This document shows positions 11,095 through 22,850 of a DNA stretch of 64,000 nt, piece after piece. The stretch spans positions 1-64,000 of the forward strand of contig JACCIX010000083.1 in NCBI GenBank assembly GCA_025506515.1. Direction: 5' to 3'. The translations under genes and the position numbers were made by a program. Position 1 is the stretch's first letter. Each line of letters starts with the position of its first letter. Under the pieces are notes generated by a model. It was not told the origin of the DNA. It did no database searches and worked only from the letters and a program-made list of their open reading frames with translations. This DNA is from Flaveria trinervia. Lineage: Eukaryota; Streptophyta; Magnoliopsida; Asterales; Asteraceae.

Positions 11095-11180
11095 AGCGGC
11101 TGAGAGCCTTGGTTCACTGGTTTCCCACTTGTTTGTCAATCTAGAGGTCCCGGGTTCGAACCCGGACGACCTCTTGTTAT
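11095..11180 (+). repeat. tRNA-derived SINE-like head (Pol III boxes A and B)
   Basis: TGGTTCACTGG at 11110-11120 closely matches the internal Pol III A box. GGTTCGAACCC at 11153-11163 is a perfect B box and T-arm stem. The 43-nt start-to-start spacing is normal for a tRNA-derived promoter. A T-rich tract follows (from about 11178). No complete tRNA cloverleaf is evident, so a SINE or tRNA relic inserted in the LTR is the best reading. I could not define its ends or target duplication. Confidence 0.5.
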
Positions 11181-12397
11181 TTTTAAAATGTTTTTTTAGC
11201 CTTAATTCATTTCTAGAAAAAAATTATTAAATATAAAAAAATGATTTTTACAAACTTGTAATTTTTAAAATCACTTCAATTATTTTTTGTAAATTTATTT
11301 TATTACAAAACATTTTTAACATTTTATTATAAAAACTATAACTAAGTATGGTTATAAAAATATTTACATAATAATATAAATTATTAAGTTATTATTGAAT
11401 TTTATATTTCCTTTGATTTATAGTATTCAAATATATGTTATATTACACAAGTTATTATCAATGGTTATAATTCCTTTAAAATTTTATAATGTTGCTTCTT
11501 TATTGAATAAAATATAAATACGAGTTCACTAAATTTATTTACAAAAACCCCCAAATCCTAATACCCTAGTTCACGTGAAATCGTTAATCTTATTATTGAA
11601 CTTAAATCTTATAAATATATACTTAGGTACCTTGTGAAGAACTACGTTGGAACGTCGCGTATTATTTTCTTATTAATCGTCAATTATATATTTATTTACC
11701 AACTGAGTACTTCTATACCACTTTTTCATATTTTCACACCTTGGGGTGAAACATGTTACCTTATAATCGTTGCATTTGTAAAACGTTTGATTCTTGTAAA
11801 CTTATGGCAATTCACTTGTATGTTGTGGTTAGTTGATCTTTGTAGCTACCATGTAATGACGATTATATATACAATTATTAACTGTTGCTAGCCCGGTGAC
11901 GTCATAGATCTATGGGCCTGACAAGCCTGCTTGGTTAATCCAAGTATACTTAGCTAATCGTATATACTTGTAAACGTTTGAGACTTGTAAAACTGTCAAG
12001 GTTTGATTGTGCATTCTGTCTTACTTCCCTAGTTACTTTGTTCGCTAATTTCATGACATGAATTTCCATCTTTTATATACTTACGTATTGAAAACTATGG
12101 AAATCTCACGAACATTATGTTGACCTTTTATTTTTAACATGTTTTAGGAAACACGCAATTTTGACTGACACCTTCAAGTGCTTTCACATCTAGGAACGGA
12201 CCTAGTTAAATAAATGAAATAAATTAGCTTGTTACATCTTATGTTATGTTATTTTCCTTATTTGAGACTTATGTTTGTATTTGGTACAATTGAATCTTAT
12301 GATTATTATATTTGAAACTATTAATAGCATTATGTAGCTGTGAACGATCTTAACCCTCACATCTCGACGTTTTCACCGTCAAGGTTGGGGCGTGACA

Positions 12398-14110
12398 ATA
12401 CATGTTTTTATTTTTATAATTAAATAATACATAATAATTTATACGATTTTAGACATATTTTATCTTTATATATAAAGTAATAAATTCTAATTTTATTATG
12501 TGTTATAACTTTTAAATATTCATTATATTTTTTATTCACTAATAGCTAATAACATGTAGAAAATAAAATATTCATAAAACTAATGGTTTTGATATTTTTT
12601 ATTTATTACACTCATGTAACACATGAGCTCTAACTTATTAATCATATAAAATAAAAAAAGAGGTTAAGTCACGTGACAAGATTTTAGGCAACACATTCTG
12701 ACATGCCATCCTCATAATATACGATTGACACGTGCCATTTTATTAGCAATATGATTTATAAAAGGAATCTCACAATCATGTTTAAATAGTATTTAACTTA
12801 TAATTAAATTACATTCTAATATTAGATTTTAAAATTTAATGAATGAAATTAAATTAAAAACTTTAAATTTTAATTTCATTTTGCAATTAATCTAAAATTT
12901 TATTTAAAAATAACTAACTAACTAATTAATCAAAATATAAAACTAACAATTTGAATATTCAAATAGAACATATGTAGTTAACAAATTTTACATTTTAATA
13001 ATAACAATCAATCCGATTATTTTGGGTTAATAATTTCAAATTTTAGTTTTTTTATATTTCAATAATATCGTATACTATTTACCTGTATTATATAACATTA
13101 TATCATTATTTTACTATATACACATAACAATTTTTTTCTATTTACTCTTCTTACACTATCAAAGATTTGATAAATATACGAAATAATATCTCCTATGATC
13201 AAAGAGTACAGTTATTTTTTGTAAACTTTTTTTCCTTAGTTATCTATTATTCACACAATTATTATTTTCAACTCATCTCGTATGACATTCAATTACAATA
13301 TTACATACACTTTGATTTAAAAAATAAGTTTTTAATAATAGACCTTATCATTGATACTTTTTCGTCCTACGACCATAACCTTCACTTTGTTATTTTTTAT
13401 TTATGTATAATGATTTATACATTATTGATATACCATCAAATTAACTTACACAACAGAATATCATTAGTATCAGAATTAATATTCTTAAAGGATGATATGT
13501 GATTCGTTTATTAAGGCATGTAATGTATAATAATACGTTAGAAACTTAATTTACTAACTTTATTGTGATTGATGAAGAGGTATTGTTCAACTAAAGAAAT
13601 TGTTATCTTATTTTTTAATATTTATTCTATGAAAAACATATGCTATGTATCCTTATTGCTTTACATATTTAATTATAGGACACTACAATACAAGAGATAT
13701 TCTAAAAAGATGAAATTTTAAGTTTGAGAACTTGTTGATTAAATCGTTAAACATTTATATGCAAAGAAAAGTATTTATAAACATTAATATTGTTTTTTTA
13801 TTTAATTATTTCATTTAAGTTACATGTATACACATATATTTAATCAATCTTTACATGTGTGTATATTACAAACTTATTACTAGTCATTAATAATTTATAT
13901 TTCTTTTTAATTTAAATTTATTTTTTTCAACCCGTGTAAAACATTAGTGGTTATGCTAATAATAAATATAAACAAACTAGGACTCACAAATTTATATATT
14001 TGCCTCCATGCAATTTGATAACCTAACATCAAAATTTTGTTGCCAACACTAGGAATAATTAAAGTCGTTCCAACAATCACCTCCTTATTTTGATTCGAAT
14101 TCATCAAGTC
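12398..14110. other. AT-rich stretch without recognisable features
   Basis: Very AT-rich. Open frames such as 13167-13502 (+) have the Phe/Ile/Tyr/Asn composition of random AT-rich DNA and no known motif. No LTR ends, terminal repeats or RNA genes were recognised. Confidence 0.6.
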
Positions 14111-14114
14111 CTTC

Positions 14115-14570
14115 GTTCAAAAAAGATCTCTCATCTCTAGGAACTCTAGCCTCAACAAAACATTAGTAAGTATGTCTGCTTTTTGTTCTTCCCTGTTGAT
14201 ATTTTTCACCGTAATTCTTTTTTTTTCCACGCATTTTCTTATAAAGTAATACCGCGTCACTGTATGTTTGCTCCTTCCATGAAACATGAGATTTTTCAAT
14301 AGTTCAACTGTCTTATCATTGTCTAATTTGAGCTTTACTTTGTTCACTTCTCGTCCGGTTAGCTCATTTAATGCATTTTGTAGTGAAAATTTTCAACACT
14401 TTGTAGCCATAGTTCCTTAAATTTTGCTTCACATAAGAATAATGTAATCATTTGCTTCTTTCGACTCACCCATGCTATCGGACTTTCACCTAGAAAATAA
14501 AATATCAGGTGGTTCCCTTTCTATTGTCATGATTGGTAGCATGGCTATTGTAGTTTTATCTGACCAACAT
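14115..14570 (-). pseudogene. pol: Decayed copia RNase H C-terminus
   Basis: On the minus strand, FYFLGESPIAWVS-like sequence (about 14500-14470) is followed by VKLKLDNDKTVELL, HGRSKH, RYYFIRKCVEK and EEQKADILTNVL. This is the RNase H C-terminus of a copia polyprotein, from a lineage different from the Sirevirus-like elements here (DNDKT and EEQKADILT rather than VDNST and ADIFTKPLD). Several frameshifts separate the pieces. No LTR could be assigned. Confidence 0.8.
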
Positions 14571-14595
14571 GTCACACCCCACCCTTAGGTGTGAC
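14570..14595. other. Possible LTR terminus or hairpin
   Basis: TGTCACACCCCACCC abuts the copia remnant. The reverse complement would read as a gypsy-type LTR end (GGGGTGTGACA). GTCACACC and GGTGTGAC also form 8-bp arms around a 9-nt loop. No partner end was found. Confidence 0.25.
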
Positions 14596-15485
14596 TGATC
14601 GTATCACAATACATTATTATACAATAGAAAAGTTACATTCAAAACTGCTTAAAGTTTTCTCTTTTTCTTTCTATACATTTTTTGTTATATATTTCTTGAT
14701 AAACATTTTGACGTGTTTATTTTATCATCGTTTCGATGCTGAATTTTCCAAATAGTGTATACTAATTACAACTTTTAACACCTCTGTCTCAACATGTGCA
14801 CATTTTCAAATTTTTTCAAATAATTTTGAGTTTAAAACTATATGCACTAGCTCCTTTAGTTTTCTTAGAGTATGTATGATGTAAACTGGTAAAGAATCCA
14901 ATTATGAAAAGTAAAACCTCGGTATGAAATGTTATTATGTGCCAACTCGTTTAAATTTGTTTGTTTTGATCAATGAGCTTTTTTTGGGTCATGTTTTGGA
15001 AACATTTGCACACCGTGAACATTTGTTTTGTAAAATTTTGTTTGATCAACTTTATGTTAACTAAATCCTATAAATACAAACTATTTTACTATTCCCCTAT
15101 GTTTGTCTCAAAGTAAGGTTTGGCTTGATTATCATTGTATAATTTATAAACACTTTCTGTAAATAGTGTTTTGAACATACCGGTGTTACAATCATCGATT
15201 TGAAAGAGATTGTTTACAACTCCCTAAGAGAATATGAGCTTATTTTATTTCATTTGCATATTAAAGTCTTGTAATAAATAAATTAAACATTAAAAAGGTT
15301 TGACAAATCTACTAAACTCCTCATCCTCACATGTTGTCATTACATGCGAGACAAGAGAATCAAATTGATCTCTAATAATTATAAGCATAACATATCTAGA
15401 GAATCAAAATTATGTGAGGAATACAACACAGGTTAAGAGAACCTTAAACGAGACAAGCAAACTTTAAAATTAATATAATAGAAAA
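14596..15485. other. AT-rich stretch, nothing recognised
   Basis: No credible coding region, terminal repeat or RNA gene was seen. Confidence 0.5.
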
Positions 15486-15628
15486 TGGCATAAATGATCC
15501 ACTTGGTTTAACTAGATTATATGTTTGGTACTTAAACTTAAAATAAATTGTAAAATTGGTTCATATTTTTGTGTACTCATTACAATTTTGATCCCTGACA
15601 TTAAATTTATTTAAAAGTAAATTACATG
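15486..15628 (+). repeat. Left arm of a fold-back/MITE-like element
   Basis: The stretch from TGGCATAAATGATCC through ATATGTTTGGTAC to GTAAATTACATG matches, in reverse complement, 59436-59673 (for example GTACCAAACATTCAATCTAA and CATGTAATTTAC). The right arm is longer because it contains an extra partial copy of about 70 bp. The arms are now 44 kb apart because other elements inserted between them. Confidence 0.5.
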
Positions 15629-15799
15629 GACAATTACCGGGGTATGCACGTATTACGACTTTAGTTTCACTTTCAAGAAAATTACATATGTGTGCCTAAA
15701 CCATACCAAAGTGCATGATAACACTTCCTAACATTAATAAATGTTAAGTTTTATGTTAGTTTTTATTAAAATACTAAAAATACTTCTTTTGTATCTTTT

Positions 15800-16420
15800 T
15801 ATTCACATTCAACATCCACCACCGCCTTTACCCTCAACCCACCACCTTCGTCGTCTCTACCCTCAACCCACCATCACCGTCGTCGCCTGCATTCTCAACC
15901 CACGTCTCCCTTCTATCATCTTCTTCATCTTCATCACTCACCCTAACCCACCACTACCCACCACCACATCCAACCACCAACCCGCCACCACCACCTTAAA
16001 AGTTAAAACAACAACCCACCTCCGCTCTCTTGGTTAAACCACGAGGTAAACATGAAATCGGACACCATTAATTCACATATATGATTTGATTAGGTAGCTA
16101 TTATGCATGTTTGTAAACACTGGCGGTTTTCTAACTGTACATTAATGGCAATGGATAATGTTTTATTTTGGGATTTGGGAAGATGGTAACACGTGGTGGA
16201 TGCTGCTACATTTGTGGGGGAGTGGGTGGGAGGTGTTGGGTTAAAGGTGTAATTGGTGTATTAATGTTAGGGTGCAACAACGATGGTGATGAATAAGGTG
16301 TGAATAGTCGATGATTTTATGGTAGAAGAGGGGATAGAGGATGGTGGTGGAGGTGATGGATGATGGTGGAGGTTGGTGGAGTTGGAGGATGGTGGTGGTT
16401 GGTGGTGGTATAGGGTGAGC
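15800..16420. repeat. CCACC-rich block followed by GGTGG-rich block
   Basis: 15810-16030 is rich in CCACC/CAACCCACC on the top strand. 16200-16400 is rich in GGTGG/GATGGTGG. The two could pair as a large imperfect hairpin in the interior of the fold-back element. The Pro/Thr/His-rich frame at 15741-16037 is a product of this composition. Confidence 0.6.
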
Positions 16421-16521
16421 GATGAAGATGAGGAAATAGCGTGATGGATAAGTTAAAAGATGAAAAAGATGACAGTGTTGGTTATGTTGAGTAATTTTAT
16501 TTTAAAAGTGAGGGTATGTTG

Positions 16522-16749
16522 TGTAACACCCGGTTATTTTTAAACTTAAAGAAAGAAAGAAAAAATAAAGTGAAGAAAAAGAAAGAAAATATATTTTACC
16601 CAAGTTGAGGGGTAAAAAGTGTCAAAAAGGACAAAATGTTGGAAAAGTGGGTGTAAAGTGGCCATGGCTGCCCACTCTCTTCTTACAACCCCAAATCATC
16701 AGATTTTTAGAAAGAGAAAGTGCAGATTTGGATTTTGAAGAACCAGAGC
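16522..16749 (+). repeat. Gypsy LTR fragment, left part (split by E3)
   Basis: Begins TGTAACACCCGG and is related to the LTR at 7516 (GGACAAAATGTTGGAAAAGT versus GGACAAAACTTTAGAAAAGT; GGCCATGGCTGCCCAC versus GGGCATGGCCGCCCAC). It ends with AGAGC (16745-16749), the 5-bp target duplication of E3. The LTR resumes at 58306. Confidence 0.7.
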
Positions 16750-17482
16750 TGTAGATACATGTATACCTAGTTTCTGAGCTTAATGTAATATGTCTTTATT
16801 GTCTTACACATATGTAATAGATTGGGTACTTAATGAAATACAATGTGTGGTTGTGCTTATAATGTTTATTATTTCATTAATTAGTAGTTTAATGCTTACT
16901 GACTATATAGGTTTGTGGTTGTTTGAATTAATCTTAGTAATGTAATGATTAATAAATATATTCAAACTTAGTAATATGAAGTTCTCATACGAATGGCCCA
17001 TGCTAATGGACCATACGCATGAACAACTTCATGCAAATGACTTAGTCGCACGACTGAACCAGGAGACTGGATCAGTCGCACAAGTGTAACATGAGATTGA
17101 CTCAGTCGCACAACTGAACACTCAGTCGTACAAATGGATCAACCGCATGGCTCAATCGCACGACTGAACCATGCTAATGGTTCAGTCGCCCGAATGAGAA
17201 ACCATAACCTATAAATACCACTAAATTCGTGGAAAAACTTAAGAACAGAGAACACTTCGAATACATATGTACCCTAGCCGTCCAGAGACCTCTAAGAACC
17301 TGTTCCAAGTTCATAGATCACACTAGATCGATTCCAAATCATTTTTAATGTTTAGATTCAATCTACAATTGTTTCTACGTGTGTTCTCACTCATTGGATC
17401 GCCAATCAAATAGGATTCCGCACTATTTGATTCGGTATACACATTTATCAGTTAGTATTTCGTTCAATACACGGTCCTAACA
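16750..17482 (+). repeat. E3 5' LTR (733 bp)
   Basis: Begins TGTAGATACATG and ends CGGTCCTAACA. It contains an array of CAGTCGCACGACTG-type words (16985-17205) and a TATA box TATAAATA at 17210-17217. The 3' copy is at 57596-58300. Confidence 0.92.
16985..17217 (+). promoter_or_regulatory. E3 LTR promoter: AGTCGCACGACT array and TATA box
   Basis: About ten degenerate copies of (C)AGTCGCACGACTGAACC and CATGCGAATGA-type words lie directly upstream of TATAAATA (17210-17217). The core word has 6-bp inverted arms CAGTCG and CGACTG around CA. The same words recur upstream of the internal E3 promoter (38090-38400). The 3' LTR copy has its TATA box at 58028-58035. Confidence 0.6.
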
Positions 17483-17484
17483 AG

Positions 17485-17496
17485 TGGTATCAGAGC
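17485..17496 (+). other. E3 primer-binding site
   Basis: TGGTATCAGAGC, complementary to the 3' end of initiator Met tRNA, two bases after the LTR. Confidence 0.9.
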
Positions 17497-17812
17497 TTTG
17501 GCTCTTGATTTACGTGTGATTCAATCGTTTTTGATACAAAAATTGTGTTTTTTCATTAAAAACACAATCTTTTCGTGTCAAACGGTGTCTTAGATGTCTT
17601 CTATTCGTAAAGTTTAATTTTTTCCGACATAGGCAATTAGGTTTAGTGAAAATTTGTGTTTTTGCGTCCAAAACACTCTAAACCTACGAATTTTCGAATT
17701 CCAGCAGCTTCAGTCACCCGATTATCTCAATCGCACGACTGAATACATACGCATCCCTCATACGCACGATTGGACTCATTCGTACCTCCATTCGTACCAC
17801 TGAGAAGTCTAT
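17497..17812 (+). other. E3 leader, part 1
   Basis: Untranslated leader between PBS and gag, interrupted by E2. The last 110 bp carry further CGCACGACTG/CATTCGTACC words. It ends TCTAT, the left flank of E2. Confidence 0.7.
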
Positions 17813-18616
17813 TGTTAGGATCAGCGATCTACGTTTGATTGATTAGAGATTATTGCAGCGGAATTTTAACAAATCATTTAGCCAATTCACAAGATAATAA
17901 TAGACATTCAAAGCAAGAGTGAACGATTATAGAAGAAATTCTACGAATCAAAGATTTCATTCAAGACGCGCTTTCGTGGTGGCAAAATGTCACACATACA
18001 ATCAGGTCAATCATCCCTTATATAGGAATATCGTGGTGGAACATTCCTTATATAGGATATGTGACGTCTGCTGATGTCACTTGATAGTGACATCTAACAG
18101 AATTATTCAAACAACTGAAACACAACTACTGAAGATGTCAAAACAGCTGACATCTTCTTACAAAAATACTAAGTGTTATCAGTTACTACAACTACTGAAA
18201 AGAAAACTACTGAAAGGAAACCATCACAACAACTGAAGAATGGTTCTTCAGCTGTTGTAACAAACTCTGAAGGCTTCAGTACTTGTACTTGAACGTCAGC
18301 TGTTGTCATCATCTGATGTCTTCAGCTGATGTCTTCAGCTGTTGTCTTCAGCTGTTGTCTTCAGCTGTTGTCTTCAGCTGTTGTCTTCAGCTGTTGATCT
18401 TCAGACTTTGATCTTCAGTTGTTGACCTTCAGTACTTTAGTTCTTCAGCTGTTGATCTTCAGACTTTGATCTTCAACTGTTGAAGTCTTCAGTACTTGTA
18501 CTTCAGTTGTTGCTCTTCAGACTTTATAAAACAGCTGATCAAGTCTTCAGCAGTTGTGATGTCTGTGGGACTTAGAGGTTTTTCTGATCCGGCTCATTGG
18601 TTCTTTTGGTCCAACA
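17813..18616 (-). repeat. E2 3' LTR
   Basis: On the plus strand it runs from TGTTAGGATCAG to TTTTGGTCCAACA. It contains five or more tandem copies of the 12-bp unit CTTCAGCTGTTGT, the GATGTCAC/GTGACATC hairpin (18073-18094), GTGACGTC (18061-18068) and two TATATAAGG boxes read on the minus strand (18046-18056 and 18016-18026). Confidence 0.93.
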
Positions 18617-18630
18617 AACTCCCCTTGAAC
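18617..18630 (-). other. E2 polypurine tract
   Basis: The plus strand reads AAACTCCCCTTGAA, so the minus strand has TTCAAGGGGAGTTT directly before the LTR. Confidence 0.75.
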
Positions 18631-18834
18631 CAATGCAGCCAAAACCTCTAAACTTATTGAAGATGTCCCACTTATTATGGCAGAATGATTGGTCTTTTTA
18701 TCTTCTAGATCAGCTCAGAAGTGACCCTTGTAAGCACCGGCCTGGAAGTAGTCTCAAAATTTTGATTGGCAAAGTATGAATGGGAACTCTGTTTTGGGGA
18801 ACTGGACACAGAGTTATTACCCCATTCATGAGAT

Positions 18835-21800
18835 CTACTTCCCAACAACAAGTCTGTATGACTCCCTGGTATAGGCCTCTAGGAAGGTGATCTGTTCCTC
18901 CATGGTCAGCTCTTCAGCACCTCCTTCAAATAAAAATTCCGGCCCATAGTACTCAGATAGGTATTTGGCCTGTTTCCCATTCTTTAGCTCTACAGTTGTT
19001 ATTATTCTATAAGCAAACTCATCAGTGTGATTACCTTCAAGGAACAACTGGAGCTCATTTTTCCTGACTTCTTCAAGCCTCTTATAAACTAACCCCTTTT
19101 TCACCATTTTATTTTCAAGCATCTTCTGTGGGGTTTGGTTAGCTTTATAAGCTTTCTTGAAGTCTTCCAGGATTTCCCATGGTGATACTACAAAGACCAG
19201 GGAGATCACTTCATCTACAATCTTTTTCACCTGGCCCATGTATCTCTGTGGAATGTTATTCTTGTGAATTCTGTGAGACACCCTGGGATCAGGCCAAATC
19301 CTCACTCTCTCCTTCTGATATTGAAAAGTTTGCCTGAGAGTGTATAATCTGAGTGCATGTTTCTTCATGTTGATGATGGAAGATGTGGCCGCATAAGCTT
19401 TATCAACCCTTCTCAACAACTCCTCATCATGCTATTGGTGAAGTCCTTCTTATTCTAGCTTCACCTTCACAGTTTGTCTCTGGGATTCAGGAGTAATTGT
19501 TAGAGGGTGACTTGTGGCCTTCGGCAACTGAATAACAGCTGAGATTGGCAGCCTATCTTCTTCTTCATCATCATCTTCTTCATCATCTTCTAGCCTCAAT
19601 ACCCTTCTCTTCTTCTTCTGGGGTACATCATCGGCTGTTGGTTTTGAGGGTGAGGGAGTTGGTTTGGTGGGTTGTGTTTTTGGGGTAAAGGGATTGTTTT
19701 AGTGGGTGGTTGTTTTGGTGTGGGAATGTTGACAAGCTGTTCTAGCATTTTTGAGATGAGTGTGGCTTTAGATTGCTTGGCTAGCTCAGTCCTGCTCCCA
19801 GCACCAGCTTCATTCAAAGCTTCAATAACTAGTCCCTTTGTGTATACTTCAGACGAACAGATCTTGGTGGTTATTGCCAAGATGTTGTCCCTGGACCAAG
19901 CCTTGATTTCGATCATCGATCTTCCAAGATATTTTGCTATAAATCTGATCATGATCTCCAGCCTCTCTCTTTCTAACACATCATAACTTGCCCATCTATT
20001 CTGGATTTCTTCAATCTCTAGTCTTCTGATCTCAGAGTCAAGTTTGTCTGTGTCATGGCCTTGCCTAAACAGCTGATCAATGATATTGTCCATCGATCTG
20101 CTGTGTTCGGCATCAGCCTCTTTTACCATTAGCTCCAAGGCTTTCTCTTTTTCCTTTTCTTTTTCGGTCTCCACATCCAACTCCTTCTCCACTACTGTTC
20201 CTTCTGTTTCCTTCACTTTCCCTTCTGCACTCCTCTTTCTTTTTGCTTTCACTGACTTAATCGCCCCCTTTTTGGTTGCATTGGTTGCAAGGGTTTGATG
20301 GTCAGAAAGCTGTTTGCCCACAACCTCCTCTATCAATGGTTATATTACTGAGGAAAGCCTCTCATCAAGGGTTTTGATCACTATGTTAGTTATTATAGGT
20401 GTGATGAGAGGGAGAGAATTTTGAAGGATAGTAGCTATCTGCTCAGGGGGGTGTTGTTCCTGAGAAATAGTGCGAGAAGCAGAGGCAGGTGGCTGAGTTT
20501 TTGGGAGTGGCTCTGTGTTTGGGAGACCTTCAGATGAAGGTGCCATCTGTGGGGTTTGAGAGGTAGATGGTCTTTGATCCTCAGAAGTTTTGGCAAGCAG
20601 CTCTTTGAGTTTGCTCACCTCCTCTTCCAGGATTGTGTTTTGGGCTAACACATCGTAGAAAAAGCCCAGGTCATCATCAGTGGTTACTGAATCACCTGAC
20701 CTCCTGATCTAATCAGGATGAACATGCACTGAGTGTAGATTAGTTATAGCATGTTCCCCTTTATCTTGGAACTGGGGACTTCCTGCCTCAGGACTATGTC
20801 CTTCATCAGCAGTTGCCTCTGGTAAGGTCTTAGTACTGGTACCAACTACATCCTGATCATATGCTGAAGCAGGATAAGTGGCAGCCTCACCAGAAGTTCC
20901 AATCTCTTTTTCTACACTAAGAGATGGAGGTTTGTAACCCCTATGCTGTGGGTTATCAGATGCACTTTGATCCTCCCCCTCAATGGTAGAGGTATGCCCA
21001 GTTGTAATTGGTATCTGGGGAGGGGGTGAGGAGTGCAACTGACTCAGCACTTGTGCAACAATTAATGTAGGACTTTGGGGGGCGGTTGCCTGTGGTGAGT
21101 GGGTAGAAGCAGATTGCACCCGGGGCGAATGGTGCGCTTCAATGGTAACCCTCTCAAGTGAGACAGGTTCCAGCAGTGTGGTTTCCCCAATAATGGTTGC
21201 AGCAGGATCCTGTTGAGAGGATACCTGTGCGGCTGTGGCTGGTTGAGTCTTTGACACAACTGGGGGGTTAATACCAGTATGTGTTTCCTGCGTTTGTGGT
21301 ACAGGGGCATCCTCAGGGGACTCATCTCCCTGAGTAGCCGTTTTTGGCTTTTTGGATTTGGGTTTGGTGGGGACTCTGGTTCTGGAGGTGGTGGCTGTGG
21401 GTTCCAACTGCGTGGGTTTTCATAGTTTGGCAGCCTGTTTCAGTGTGTGGTCAGAGTTGTGCCTGGAGTATACTTCAGGCAATACAGCCGTTGCAGGGAC
21501 TCCAAGGCCAACAAGTCCCTCAGCTTTCAGCTGATTCTCTATTATGGCCATAATGAACCGAGGATATAATATCCAACGGTTAGAAATAGATTTTGAGGCC
21601 ATATCCTTAAGTTCAAGAAAAATGATTTCAGAAAAGTTTAAGTCTTGTTGCTAAAGGATAGAGAATAGTACCTGCTGCCATCTGGTAGACATTTGATCCC
21701 AAGAGGATGTCTTAGGAGCTAAACAAACATTTACCATGTGAAAGATAAGACGTTCTGCATCATGGAAATGTTTCTTCAGAATAGTAGAGGCACTAAGGTT

Positions 21801-22154
21801 TCCCTGATATCCATGGTTGGCAAAGGATAAATCGGTTGTGCCCTTTGGATATCCTACAGGAAAAGTGGCATCATCCAAGTTGAGGTTTTGTCGAATGATT
21901 TCCGGAGTGATGACCACTTGAAGGTTGTTGACAACCGACCGAAGAGACTCGGTGTTGTTCTCCCCAGTGGTAACGGTAATGTTCGTCCAAAACTGGTGAA
22001 GGGATTCGGCATGAATGATGGGATTTAGAAGAAATGCCGTTTTGTAGGGTGACTGGACCATAAGATCAATGGCGTTATCGAACTTTGTCCAGAAGGGCGA
22101 TTTGGTGAGGTAGGCTACACAGTTATGTCGTGGTTTGAGCTGCATGGTCGCCAT
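18835..22154 (-). pseudogene. E2 3' ORF (extra gene), nearly one frame with several stops
   Basis: Starts MATMQLKPRHN at 22154; a frame extending to 22256 crosses the promoter and is unlikely to be used. From 22154 to about 19596 it stays in one frame, closed by stops at 21651-21653, near 21418, at 20709-20711 and at 20337-20342. A frameshift near 19430-19590 leads to the C-terminal domain (KKHALRLYTL, ERVRIWPDPRV, LSEYYGPEFLFEG), ending at 18835. Order: N-terminal core (IIHAESLHQFW, ILYPRFIMAI), Pro/Ser/Thr linker, leucine-zipper-like ILEEEVSKLKELLAK, a charged helical part with ERERLEIMIRF, an acidic stretch, and the C-terminal domain. It would encode roughly 1,100 residues. No enzyme motif or convincing membrane segment is visible. 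Function unknown. Confidence 0.82.
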
Positions 22155-22228
22155 TAGTGAGAGAGAAGTTTTGGAGATTTGAATGTTAGGTTTGGAAAGG
22201 ATGAAGCACTGAAGGCTTAGGTATTGGG

Positions 22229-22236
22229 TATTTATA
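22229..22236 (-). promoter_or_regulatory. Internal TATA box of the E2 3' ORF
   Basis: The minus strand reads CCCTATAAATACC, 75 nt upstream of the ATG at 22154. It is the same word and position as in E1 (2380-2387). The motif array 22260-22850 lies directly upstream. Confidence 0.55.
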
Positions 22237-22259
22237 GGGTATGGTTTATAAAGCAACTG

Positions 22260-22850
22260 AAAGGTTTAATGTGAGTCATCAGTAGTTTTAACAGATTGAT
22301 GACGTGGTAGAAACCTTCAGAGGTTGAAACAGCTGAAGTCTTGGTTTTAGGCATCAGTAGTTATAAAACTACTGAAGGCTATGGTTTTGACTTCAGATGT
22401 TTGAAAACAACTGAAGACTTGGTTTTAGTCATCAGTAGTCACAAACTACTGAAGACATGGTTTTGTCATCAGTTGTTGTAAACAGCTGACGACGTGGTGT
22501 TAGTCATCAGTAGTTGTGAAACTACTGAAGACATGGTTTTGTCATCAGTTGTTTAAGATGAAGCAGCAGTTTTAGAAACAACTGAAGAGAAAATTCTCAT
22601 CAGTAGTTTTTGTCAATTCATAGCTTTCCAGCTGTTTCATACTGTCCTCAACACTTACTCATCAGACCTTTTGCTGTTTTCAGTTGTTTCATAGGACATC
22701 AGTACTTATCTGATTTTACTAACATCAGTAGTTATAACTACATCAGTAGTTGTAACTTTATCAGTTGTTTGAACAGAATCAGTACTTATATGGGATATGC
22801 TTACTAATGATCATCAGTACTTATTTACTGAGATTATTAGTAGTTATCAC
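22260..22850 (-). repeat. E2 spacer array between pol and 3' ORF
   Basis: Plus-strand words CATCAGTAGTT, AAACTACTGAAG, ACATGGTTTTGTCATCAGTTGTT and AACAGCTGA repeat every 20-60 bp. It is the counterpart of E1 1775-2375 and uses the same word family as the E2 LTR (CTGAAGAC, CAGCTGTTG). Confidence 0.8.

Larger units (their letters stand above)
9841..12397 (+). repeat. Gypsy 3' LTR (about 2.56 kb)
   Basis: Begins TGTAACATCTTG right after the polypurine tract and ends GTTGGGGCGTGACA, giving TG...CA ends. It differs from the 7516-9641 LTR, so the two belong to different families. It contains an AAT microsatellite (9990-10207) and a tRNA-like head (11095-11180). Reading frames inside it are AT-rich accidents. 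Confidence 0.75.

Noticed and set aside
11634..11891. 85-codon hydrophobic frame in the gypsy LTR
   Set aside because: AT-rich LTR sequence; hydrophobicity follows from composition and no homologous feature is seen.
13167..13502. 111-codon plus-strand frame
   Set aside because: Composition of random AT-rich DNA, no motif, and no promoter or splice context.
15741..16037. Pro/Thr/His-rich frame
   Set aside because: CCACC-type low-complexity DNA inside a fold-back element.
16985..17205. CRISPR-like array of short repeats
   Set aside because: The repeats are degenerate, irregularly spaced, lie inside LTRs and in a plant genome; no cas genes. The same holds for 8150-8590 and 49830-50430.
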